Positions 1-7,800 of a DNA stretch of 9,708 bases are shown one piece after another. The position numbers were made by a program, and so were the translations under genes. The stretch is from Flavobacteriales bacterium UBA4474 (GTDB lineage Bacteria > Bacteroidota > Bacteroidia > Flavobacteriales_D > Sanyastnellaceae): the NCBI GenBank assembly GCA_002389295.1, contig DGOE01000131.1, forward strand, positions 1-9,708, read 5' to 3'. Positions within the stretch are counted from its first letter, which is position 1, and each line of letters opens with the position of its first letter. A model generated the notes under the pieces. It worked only from the letters and a program-made list of their open reading frames with translations, was not told the origin of the DNA and searched no databases.

Positions 1-452
1 ACCGAGTCCTTGGCCATCATGTAGTTGACGGTGATGTGCTTGCCCACATCCCGTATGAAGTCCAAAAAGGACAGGTCCTTGAACCAGTCGTGGTTGTTGA
101 CCACCTGTGCCGCTGCCTCGCCTTCGAAGTCAAGGAAGCGCTCCAATTGCGCCTTCTGACAGGCCAGGTTGTGGTGCAAGGTGTCGAGGTCCAGGAATTG
201 CCGCTCCGCCGTTTTGCCGCTGGGGTCGCCGACCATGCCTGTGGCGCCACCGACCAAGGCGATGGGCCTGTGTCCGGCCCGCTGCAGGTGCACGAGCAGC
301 ATCACCGGCACGAGGTTGCCAATGTGCAGGGAATCCGCCGTGGGGTCAAAGCCCACATAGCCGGTGGTCTGCTCTTTGGCCAGTTGCTCCTCCAGTCCGG
401 GCATGGCGTCGTGCAAGAGCCCGCGCCACTTCAGTTCGGCTATGAAATCCAT
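1..452 (-). CDS. tyrS: Tyrosyl-tRNA synthetase, N-terminal part (runs off the left edge)
   Basis: Cytoplasmic class I aminoacyl-tRNA synthetase that activates tyrosine with ATP and loads it onto tRNA-Tyr. Only the first 150 residues (of about 400-430 usual) are in the window. Seen in the translation: the opening MDFIAELKWRGLLHD, typical of bacterial TyrS; YVGFDPTADSLHIGN at residues 32-46, which carries the HIGH-class signature as HIGN; and GGATGMVGDPSGKTAER at 68-84. By alignment from memory with the Bacillus stearothermophilus enzyme, Y32, D36, T38 and H43 match its Y34, D38, T40 and H45, so the tyrosine- and ATP-binding residues visible here are intact. The KMSKS loop and the tRNA-binding C-terminus lie outside. 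The ATG at 450-452 is the only start after the murF stop in this frame: the 14 codons between them hold no ATG, GTG or TTG. It follows murF by 42 bases with no terminator and is probably co-transcribed. Confidence 0.95.
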   Translation of the reverse strand, partial: MDFIAELKWRGLLHDAMPGLEEQLAKEQTTGYVGFDPTADSLHIGNLVPVMLLVHLQRAGHRPIALVGGATGMVGDPSGKTAERQFLDLDTLHHNLACQKAQLERFLDFEGEAAAQVVNNHDWFKDLSFLDFIRDVGKHITVNYMMAKDS

Positions 453-494
453 GGGGGCGAAAGATACGCCGTTGCCCGCGCCTGCTGGGGGGGT

Positions 495-1811
495 TCAAAG
501 GGACTGGACCAACGCTTCCATCTTCATCGAACGCGAACCTTTCAACAGCACCGTGCGTCCGGCGATCGGTTCGGATTGCAGCGCTTCGGTCAAAGCCGCC
601 ATATCGGCAAAGGTCCGGTCTGCTGGGGCGTGCGCAGAGAATGCCGCGCCCACCACCCAGCATTCGAGGCCGCAATCACGGGCCACGTCCCGCACGAGTT
701 GATGGCCCGATGCGGCGTGCGTCCCCAACTCCTTCATGTCGCCCAGAATGGCCAAAGGACCGGTATGCCCGCCGGCAGCAAAGGCCTGCAGTGTGGATTC
801 GACCGAGCTCGGATTGGCGTTGTAGCAATCGACAATGACGGTGTTGCGCGCTGTGGTGACGGTTTCCCCGCGTTGTTCCGGGGGGAGAAAGCCGGCCAAG
901 GCCCTGTTGATCAGTTCAGGGGGCACACCAAAATGCTGGGCCACGGCAATCGCCGCATTGATGTTGGCCAATTGGTGGGCGCCGTGGAGTTGCACGGGAA
1001 TGCCTGCCGGTCCTCCGTGCCAGGTGCCGGGGTCCTTGCCCGGGTGGCTTGACCAGCATATGGCGCCGTCCATGCCACCGCCATTTCGCCATGCATGGGG
1101 CGGGTGGTCGGACACACCATAGGGGATGCGGATGAGGCCATCCAGATCTGAAAGCGCCATCAAATCGGTGTCCTGGGCATTGACGAGGGCTTCGCCCCCC
1201 TTGCTCGCGAGGTGCTTGAAGAGCTCTTGCTTGCCCTTCTTGACCCCTTCAACACCACCAAACCCTTCCAGGTGGGCCAGGCCCACGTTGGTGATCATGC
1301 CGCATGTCGGTTGGGCGATATCACAGAGGTCAGCGATCTCTCCTTGGTGGTTGGCGCCCATTTCCACAAGGGCAAACCCGGTGTCGCGCGGCATCGAGAG
1401 CAGGGTGAGCGGCACCCCGATGTGGTTGTTGAAGTTGCCTTGGGTGGCGTGCACCTTCAGGTGGCCTCCGACCAGCGATTTGATGAGCTCTTTGGTGGTG
1501 GTTTTTCCGTTGCTTCCGGTGAGCCCGAATACAGGCGCCCGGAAACGGTCGCGGTGAGCGCGTGCCGTATCCTGCAATGCGGCCAAGCCATCCGCCACGT
1601 GCACCAGTCCTTCTCCGGTGAGCTGTGGGTCGTCCACCACAGCGGCAATGCACCCTTTCTCCATGGCCTCCAGCGCGTATTGGTTGCCGTCGAACCGCGC
1701 GCCTTTGAGGGCAAAATAAAGGCGGCCCGGACCGCATTGGCGCGAGTCCGTTGTCACACCGGATGACTGGTCAAACAGGGCGAGGAGTTCCTGGGCCGAG
1801 GCGTGATCCAT
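495..1811 (-). CDS. murF: UDP-N-acetylmuramoyl-tripeptide--D-alanyl-D-alanine ligase
   Basis: Cytoplasmic Mur ligase that uses ATP to join D-Ala-D-Ala to UDP-MurNAc-tripeptide, completing the pentapeptide precursor of peptidoglycan. The 438 residues match the usual MurF length and appear complete. Visible signatures: an N-terminal substrate-binding domain with TDSRQCGPGRLYFALKG (21-37); the P-loop GLTGSNGKTTTKE (96-108); NFNNHIGVPLTLL (126-138); EMGANHQGEI (150-159) and TNVGLAHLEGFG (174-185) in the central ATPase domain; HQLANINAAIA (279-289); DCYNANPSS (328-336) at the start of the C-terminal domain; LGDMKELG (356-363); and the MurF-typical KGSRSMKME (424-432). These distinguish it from MurC, MurD and MurE. 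The ATG at 1809-1811 gives a normal N-terminus; there is no Shine-Dalgarno sequence. It lies 71 bases after gldJ, behind a strong hairpin, and 42 bases before tyrS. Little room remains for a promoter of its own, so it may depend on read-through from gldJ or on a promoter inside the gldJ 3' end. Confidence 0.97.
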   Translation of the reverse strand: MDHASAQELLALFDQSSGVTTDSRQCGPGRLYFALKGARFDGNQYALEAMEKGCIAAVVDDPQLTGEGLVHVADGLAALQDTARAHRDRFRAPVFGLTGSNGKTTTKELIKSLVGGHLKVHATQGNFNNHIGVPLTLLSMPRDTGFALVEMGANHQGEIADLCDIAQPTCGMITNVGLAHLEGFGGVEGVKKGKQELFKHLASKGGEALVNAQDTDLMALSDLDGLIRIPYGVSDHPPHAWRNGGGMDGAICWSSHPGKDPGTWHGGPAGIPVQLHGAHQLANINAAIAVAQHFGVPPELINRALAGFLPPEQRGETVTTARNTVIVDCYNANPSSVESTLQAFAAGGHTGPLAILGDMKELGTHAASGHQLVRDVARDCGLECWVVGAAFSAHAPADRTFADMAALTEALQSEPIAGRTVLLKGSRSMKMEALVQSL

Positions 1812-1827
1812 GGGTGCAATAAACAGC

Positions 1828-1861
1828 GAACCCCGCTAGGTCACATGACCGAGCGGGGTTC
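1828..1861 (-). terminator. Strong hairpin between gldJ and murF (possible terminator or attenuator)
   Basis: A perfect 10-base inverted repeat (GAACCCCGCT at 1828-1837 and AGCGGGGTTC at 1852-1861) encloses, after a single mismatch, a second 4-base stem (GGTC/GACC) with a 4-base loop. The whole 34 bases fold into one long GC-rich hairpin. Read on the minus strand it begins 21 bases after the gldJ stop codon and is followed by GCTGTTTATTG, a weak U-rich tail. On the plus strand no U-rich tail follows. This fits a rho-independent terminator or partial terminator for gldJ. Only 16 bases separate it from the murF start, so it could equally be an attenuator, an RNA-processing or stabilising element, or part of the murF leader. 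The structure is seen directly; its role is inferred. Confidence 0.65.
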
Positions 1862-1882
1862 ACAATGAACAATGGACGGTGC

Positions 1883-3643
1883 TTACTTGCCTCCGGCCAT
1901 CACATTGCCCTTGGGCGAACCCACGCGCGTCATCGCGCAACGGAATCCGATGGTGGCAGAACTCTGGTCCTCCTCGAGGAAGCGGCGGGTGCCTGGAATG
2001 ATCCAGTATACGCGGTCGTTCCAGCTGCCGCCCTTGTACACGCGGACATTGTCATTGATCAGAGAAGTCGCACCGTAATCGTACACGAGGTCGTCCCGGT
2101 CGCTCATCTCCGTCTGTTCGTACAGGATGGAGCTTTCCAGATCGCCATCGAGGTAATCGATGTTGTCCGCCATCTTGTAGTTGCGGCGGTCGAGGTTCTC
2201 CTCAACGGTCACCTTGCGGTAGCGCATCTCACCGGGCTTGCCGGTGATGTTGTCCGTCCATGCACGGCGCAGGTCCGGCGCGGAAGGGGCTTCACTTTCT
2301 TCAATCAGATCGAGCGCTTCGTCCATCTTCGTCATGGCCTCTTCCGTGCGCTTCACATCCATGTCTTCGTTGGCGCTTTCGATCTTGCTTCTCAAGTTGT
2401 CGATGAGGTTTTGGCCTTCGGTCGTCATCGACGGACCAGCGGCTTCCTCATATCCCTCGAGGAACAACTCAATCTCCGCGATGTCATATTCCACGTAGTC
2501 CAGCTTGTCCGTGACGTTGCCTTCGCTGTCCAGCAATTTGGTCGAGAAGACGTTTCCACGGAAGGGACGGAATTCTTGGGCATCCTGCAAGGTGCCTGGG
2601 CGGTAGACGTCCATGACCCACTCGCTGACGTTGCCCGCCATGTTGTACAGGCCATAGTCATTTGGCGCATAGCTGTAAACGGGTGCGGTGACGTCCGCAT
2701 TGTCGTTCAGTGCACCGGCAACACCCATGTAGTCACCCCGAGCCCGCACGAAGTTGGCGTTGATCTCACCGTAGAACTTTCCGCGGCTGTCATCGTTCCG
2801 CACATAGTGCCCATCCCAAGGGTATGTCCGCCGGCTCGTGATCAGTTCCTCACCGCTGTTTCCAATCAAGGAAAGGGCGGCGTACTCCCATTCTGCCTCG
2901 GTCGGCAGGCGGTAGTCCGGCAAAAGGATGCCGTCGGTCATGGCCACATTGCGGTAGCCTACACCATTGGGGCGAAGGTCTTTGATTCCATCAGCGGCCT
3001 TGGCCGCTTCTTCGTATTGACCATCGAGGTAGGCCTCGGTGCTAAAGAAGCTGTCGTCCACTTGCCCCGTTGGGTTGTGCACCAAGAAGCCTTCGCGCAC
3101 CATGATTTGCTCATTGACACGGTCGGTCCTCCAACGGCAGAATTCATTGGCCTGCAACCAGGAGACGCCCACCACAGGGTAATCCCGGTAAGCGGGGTGA
3201 CGCAGGTAATAGTTGACGTAGGGCTCGTTGTACGCCCTGGGGTCTCTCCAAACGAGCGTATCGGGCTTGGCGCGGTCCACGATTTCTGGAAAACCATCCC
3301 TGTACACGCGGTTCAACCAGAAGAGGTATTCCAACCAATACTGGTTGGTGACCTCCACCTCGTCCATGTAGAACGAGCTCACGGTGACGCGGCGTGGGAT
3401 GTTGTCCCAGGCGCCAGTGAGGTCGTCCTCGACCTGGCCCATGGTAAACGTACCCCCTTCCACGAAGACCAGGCCGGGACCCGTTTCTTGACCGATGTAA
3501 GGGAGTTGTTGGAATCCGCCGTTTTCCGAATCGTTGTACGCCCATCCGGTAGCGCCGGATGCACCCCCCTGACAGGAGGAAAGCAGCACGGCCGCACCCA
3601 TGGTGACGACTGAAAAGAGGAGGAAGGATTGGAGCTTCTGCAT
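1883..3643 (-). CDS. gldJ: Gliding motility / T9SS-associated lipoprotein GldJ
   Basis: Outer-membrane-anchored periplasmic lipoprotein needed in Flavobacterium johnsoniae for gliding and, by stabilising GldK, for type IX secretion. The 586 residues are slightly longer than the F. johnsoniae protein (about 560). A lipoprotein signal peptide ends in the lipobox LSSC, with the lipidated residue at C24. The body has the formylglycine-generating-enzyme (sulfatase-modifying factor) fold: GPGLVFVEGGTFTMG (55-69), MDEVEVTNQYW (93-103), PVVGVSW (156-162), RLPTEAEWEYAA (245-256), YGLYNMAGNVSEW (330-342), VYKGGSWND (535-543) and IGFRCAM (565-571). The catalytic cysteine pair of true FGE is missing; the only cysteines are C24, C169 and C569, so a structural role is expected. 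GldK shares the fold, but ATGWAYNDSENGGF (31-44), GQETGPGLVFVEGG and the lengths of the inserts favour GldJ. About 190 residues are inserted between the last two fold blocks, including a charged helical stretch at about 386-455. It lies 34 bases after the porP-like gene, with a purine-rich AGAAAG ahead of the ATG. Confidence 0.93.
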   Translation of the reverse strand: MQKLQSFLLFSVVTMGAAVLLSSCQGGASGATGWAYNDSENGGFQQLPYIGQETGPGLVFVEGGTFTMGQVEDDLTGAWDNIPRRVTVSSFYMDEVEVTNQYWLEYLFWLNRVYRDGFPEIVDRAKPDTLVWRDPRAYNEPYVNYYLRHPAYRDYPVVGVSWLQANEFCRWRTDRVNEQIMVREGFLVHNPTGQVDDSFFSTEAYLDGQYEEAAKAADGIKDLRPNGVGYRNVAMTDGILLPDYRLPTEAEWEYAALSLIGNSGEELITSRRTYPWDGHYVRNDDSRGKFYGEINANFVRARGDYMGVAGALNDNADVTAPVYSYAPNDYGLYNMAGNVSEWVMDVYRPGTLQDAQEFRPFRGNVFSTKLLDSEGNVTDKLDYVEYDIAEIELFLEGYEEAAGPSMTTEGQNLIDNLRSKIESANEDMDVKRTEEAMTKMDEALDLIEESEAPSAPDLRRAWTDNITGKPGEMRYRKVTVEENLDRRNYKMADNIDYLDGDLESSILYEQTEMSDRDDLVYDYGATSLINDNVRVYKGGSWNDRVYWIIPGTRRFLEEDQSSATIGFRCAMTRVGSPKGNVMAGGK

Positions 3644-3677
3644 CGCTTTCTATTGGGGTTCCTTGCAGGGAATGGGA

Positions 3678-4703
3678 TTAGAATCCTGGGCAGGGGGGGC
3701 TGCGGAATTTGATCCGCTTCGCCCTGCAATCAAAATTCAAGGACATGCTGACTTCGTGTGATCCCCCGGTAGCAGGGGTGAGGTCGGAAACTGTAACGTC
3801 GTAGCTGTAGCCAAACTTGATGACATCGGATTGTATACCCAACGTAACGATAAAGGCGTCGCGATATTGGGTGCCGAGGATGCCACGGTACCAGATGCCG
3901 CCTACAATCGGCCCTTTGCTGACATAGCCACCGAAGTTGAGCTGTTGGAATTCACCTTGCCTGCGGTACAGGATGTTGGGTGAAATGAAAGCACTCGCGT
4001 AGCGCGCGTCGCCGTCCAGAGGCAGCAGCGCACCAAAGTGGGCGGTCAGCTTCATGGGGAGGCGGCTGACACCCACGACCAAACTTTCGTTGGGTTCGTT
4101 GAGGTGGTGGGCGGCAAATCCGAAATAGACTTTTTTGCTGAATCCAACAATGCCTGCGCTGAAGTCCACCTGGCTCACCTTTCCACCGCGCGGTTGGTCC
4201 TGGGTCTCGTAGATGAATCCCTTGCGCGGGTCAATCATGTCGCCAAAGGTCAATTGGCTCCAGTCCAAGGCCTTTTGGAAGTAAGTCGCTTCAAATCCAG
4301 CCTTGATGGAAAATTTCCGGCTGATGGCCTGCTGGTAGCTGTAAATGCCGCTCATGCGTGTGGTGCTGAGCGTTCCGCGGCCAGCGCGGTCATTCATGAC
4401 GATGAATCCGAGGCCACCTGAAATGCTCGGAATGTGCTGGTCGTATGCTGCAGCCGAGGTCACGTAGTTGCCACTCATCGCCGGCCACTGATTTCGGTAA
4501 TTCATGACAAACCGCGGACACCTCGCCGCACCCGCAAAAGCAGGGTTGAGGTAGACCGGATTTGAGTAGAATTGCGTGAATTCAGGGTCTTGGGCCGACG
4601 CTTTTTCGGGCGCAAAGGTGCCTAAGCACGCCATCAGGAGCGCCATGGCGGGGATGCCAAAAACGCGGGATGCCGCGGTACGATAGGGCTGTTGGAGCTT
4701 CAT
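3678..4703 (-). CDS. PorP/SprF family type IX secretion outer-membrane protein
   Basis: Member of the PorP/SprF family of outer-membrane beta-barrel proteins. Some members (PorP) belong to the T9SS core; others (SprF) serve the secretion of one adhesin such as SprB. With the ATG at 4701-4703 the product has 341 residues. A signal peptide with hydrophobic core at about 14-30 is predicted to be cut after KASA (residue 37), giving a mature end QDPEFTQFYSNPVYLNPAFAG that closely resembles the family start. Other family blocks: YRNQWPA (69-75), AAHHLNEPNESL (197-208), FGYSYDVTVSDL (298-309), GSHEVSMSLNF (314-324), and a C-terminus ending CPGF, close to the common CPSF ending. An ATG two codons upstream (4707-4709) is an alternative start. 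The reading frame stays open to 4901, but that extension has no family similarity and runs into porU. Cysteines at 62, 326 and 338 could form disulfides. It is first in the minus-strand run and probably co-transcribed with gldJ. No large partner adhesin is in the window, so PorP versus SprF-type remains open. Confidence 0.9.
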   Translation of the reverse strand: MKLQQPYRTAASRVFGIPAMALLMACLGTFAPEKASAQDPEFTQFYSNPVYLNPAFAGAARCPRFVMNYRNQWPAMSGNYVTSAAAYDQHIPSISGGLGFIVMNDRAGRGTLSTTRMSGIYSYQQAISRKFSIKAGFEATYFQKALDWSQLTFGDMIDPRKGFIYETQDQPRGGKVSQVDFSAGIVGFSKKVYFGFAAHHLNEPNESLVVGVSRLPMKLTAHFGALLPLDGDARYASAFISPNILYRRQGEFQQLNFGGYVSKGPIVGGIWYRGILGTQYRDAFIVTLGIQSDVIKFGYSYDVTVSDLTPATGGSHEVSMSLNFDCRAKRIKFRSPPCPGF

Positions 4704-4846
4704 GGCCATGCAGTTTACAGGGAACGTAATCCCATGTATAAGAACGTGAAAATTACAAACTTGTGGGAATTGCCGAACATCTTTGCTGTGAAGCAACAAA
4801 CAGGACGTGCCTGACGTTATCGCAGCAAGCATTTTTGACGCTACCC
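4704..4846. promoter_or_regulatory. Divergent intergenic region between the porP-like gene and porU
   Basis: These 143 bases separate the two outward-reading start codons and must contain or overlap the promoters for both the porP-gldJ and porU-porV units unless those lie inside coding sequence. The stretch at about 4727-4765 is clearly richer in A and T than its surroundings. I could not find a good match to the Bacteroidota consensus (TTTG, about 20 bases, TAnnTTTG): CATCTTTG at 4778-4785 and CATTTTTG at 4830-4837 on the plus strand, and CAAGTTTG on the minus strand (complement of 4757-4764), each miss one base and lack a correctly placed upstream TTTG. GAACGT occurs twice, at 4722-4727 and 4742-4747, exactly 20 bases apart. 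The location is solid; the individual elements are not. Confidence 0.45.
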
Positions 4847-7800
4847 ATGACCCAAACGAAACAGGAGCCCAAATCGTTGCCTTGGAAGGTTGCAAAGCCA
4901 TTGCACTTACACATACGCACGTGGGTCCTGATGGGTTTCTCTTTTGCTGTAATTCCCGGTTTTCAGGCCCAATTCACCTACGATTGGCCTGAGCATTCTG
5001 CCTTGAGCGAGGGCCAGTGGTTCCGCATCGCTACGGTGAGGTCTGGATTCCACAAGGTGGATGTGGGGCTGTTGTCTGATTTGGGATTGGATCCCAGCAC
5101 CATAAATCCCAACCAGGTCAACCTGTATGGCCATGGCGGGGATGCATTGCCCATAGACAATGCGCAACCCCGGGCGCTGGATTTGGTGCCGCTGCCCATT
5201 GAAATGATCGACGATGGAGATGGCCAGTTCGATGGAAACGACCATTTCGTTTTCATGGGGGATGGGCCCGAGGCCTGGGCGCACGATGAACTGACCAGCA
5301 AATGGCGCCACACGCTGAACCCTTGGTCGGACACCGCTTGGTATTTCTTGCGCGTAGATGACGCCGTCCCGGTGCGCATCGCCTCTGCACCCAACCTCGC
5401 TGGGGATTTCGATACCGTGCTGACCGTGTCGGATTTCCATGTTTTTCACGAATTGGAGCAGAGCACCATCATTCGCTCGGGCAGGAACTTTTTTGGAGAG
5501 GTCTTTGACCAGAATCCAATGCACACCATTCCGTTCCAGATACCGGACATAACAGCAGACCCAGCGCGGATTGAGGTCAAGCTGATGGGCCGTTCCGTGG
5601 GGGCTTCGAGCCCTTACACCGTCTCTTTGGGCGACAGCAGTTGGACCATCACACCCGCCATTACCGGTTCGCAATCACATGTGCCGCAAGCCCAGGTGGG
5701 GTCTGGAGATTGGACTTTTATTCCGGCTTCGGACGTCGTGCAGGTGGGCATCGTTCTCGATGCGCAAGCAGCGGACGCCAAAGGCTGGTTGGACTACCTG
5801 CGTCTGACAGGGAGCCGGCAGGCGAGCATGTCAGGAGCCACCCAGCAGGAATTCATGCGGGCGGAGTTGGTGGCACCGGGCCAGATCGTAGAGTGGTCCA
5901 TCGCTGAGGCGCAATCCGCCCAGCGCGTGTGGGACGTCACCAATCCACAATCCCCCGAAGCCATCCCTTTCACCGTCCAAGGTGGACAGGCGCGTTTCCG
6001 GGTCGAATACGATGCGCTGCGGACCTTTAGGGTCGGCACGGGGTCGGGATTTTACACGCCCATCCCCATCGGGCCCGTCCAAAACACGGATGTGCACGGC
6101 ATTCCGCAGGTGGACCTGGTCATCATCACCCCGCCCGCGTTGCGGGAAGCGGCGGACAGCTTGGCGGACATCCACTTTGCCGAGGGCCTGAGCGTGGCCG
6201 TACTGGAGCCCTCCTTTATCTATGACTGTTTCAGCTCCGGCCGGGTAGACCCCACCGCCTTCAAGATGCTGATGAAGATGCTCCACGACCGCGCCGCAGG
6301 AGACCCCTCCCAGGAGCCCCGGTATTTGCAGTTGTTTGGCGACGGCACCTACCTCAACCGCAACCTGCCCCGGTATGGTGACCTCCTGGTTTCATTCCAA
6401 AGCGCACAGAGCCACACCCCCACCCAGAGCTACGTCACGGACGACTATTTCGGATTCCTTTCAGACGCGGCCTCCGAACGCCTCACAGACACCCTGTCCA
6501 TTGGTGTGGGCCGGATACCGGCCGCCAACCTCTCTGAAGCGTGGGCCGCGGTGCGCAAGATCTCGGCTTATCTCAGCGGCAATCCGGACCCCGATGGCGC
6601 CGGCTGCCTGACCGGCGGACTCCCCGGCGCGGAGGAAGGCAATCCCTATGGGCCTTGGCGCAACAGGATTTGCTTTGTAGCCGACGATTTCGATGGCAAC
6701 AGCAGCGCCACGGAAACCGGACATACCCTCTACAGCATGGGCCACGCGCAAGGGGTGGAAGACGGCCACGGCGCGTATGACATCAACCGGATTTTCATGG
6801 ATGCCTATCCGCAAGTGGCGACGCCGGGCGGAGAGCGCTACCCGGAGGTGGAGGAGGCCATCGATCGGCAGGTCAGAAATGGGGCGTTGTTGATCAACTA
6901 CATCGGCCACGGTGGCGAGCGGGGCTGGGCGCATGAGCGCGTCTTGAATACCTCCACGATTGGGGCATGGGACAACATTGACCGCATGCCGCTTTTCTTC
7001 ACGGCCACCTGCGAGCTGGCCCGTTTTGATGACCCGGAGTTGGAGACGGCGGGGGAAATGATGGTCATGAACCCCAACGGCGGGGCCATCGCGATGATGA
7101 CCACGACACGGGTGGTATACAGCTATGCCAATGAGCAGCTCAATAGCGCCTTCTTTGCCGTGGCCTTTGACGCCCCGTCAGGAGAGCGCCAGCGGCTCGG
7201 CGACATTTTGCGCCGCACCAAGAACCACCCTTCTTCGGGGGCCTCTTCGAACAAACGCAATTTCACCTTGCTCGGAGACGTAGCACTGACCTTGGCCACA
7301 CCGAGCATGGAGGTCAGAACCAGCGAAATCAATGGGGTTCCAGTGGATGCATACGCCGACACCCTCAGCGCGTTGGAACACGTGGTGGTCAAAGGGTACG
7401 TCTCGGATGCCGCAGGCAACCTCCTCACGGATTTCAACGGATTCGTCTATCCTACGGTCTTTGACCAGAAATCCGAGGTGACCACATTGAACAACGATGG
7501 CGGCTCCTCCGGGGTGTCCTACAGCGAATGGCGCAACCGCATCCACGTGGGCGCAGTGACGGCCGAGGGTGGGGTGTTCTCCTTTGAATTTGTCGTGCCC
7601 CGGGACATCTCCTACGATCCTGCACCGGGCCGCATCAGTTACTACGCTGTCGACGGTGACGTGGACGCACATGGCTATACCGAGGAGCTCGTCATCGGCG
7701 GTGTCAATCCCGACGCCGTAGCAGACAATGACGGCCCCGCCATTGCCCTCTTTCTCAATGACACGGCCTTTGTCAGCGGAGGCACGACGGACTCCCGGCC

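Noticed and set aside
36..1052. 338-codon plus-strand open frame opposite tyrS and murF
   Set aside because: Mirror-register shadow that spans two well-identified genes and their gap; no family signature.
1865..3613. 582-codon plus-strand open frame opposite gldJ
   Set aside because: It is in exact mirror register with gldJ, has no recognisable domain, and is explained by the absence of TTA, CTA and TCA codons in gldJ, which has strong family motifs along its length.
4778..4837. Plus-strand promoter -7 candidates CATCTTTG and CATTTTTG
   Set aside because: Each differs from TAnnTTTG by one base and neither has a TTTG at the right upstream distance; not strong enough to list as promoters.
4763..4846. 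Upstream extension of porU to an ATG at 4763
   Set aside because: It adds 28 residues with cysteines and no export signal before the signal peptide; the ATG at 4847 fits better.
4704..4901. Upstream extension of the porP-like reading frame to an ATG at 4901
   Set aside because: It would put 66 unrelated residues ahead of a good signal peptide and overlap the start of porU; the ATG at 4703 gives a normal secreted barrel protein.
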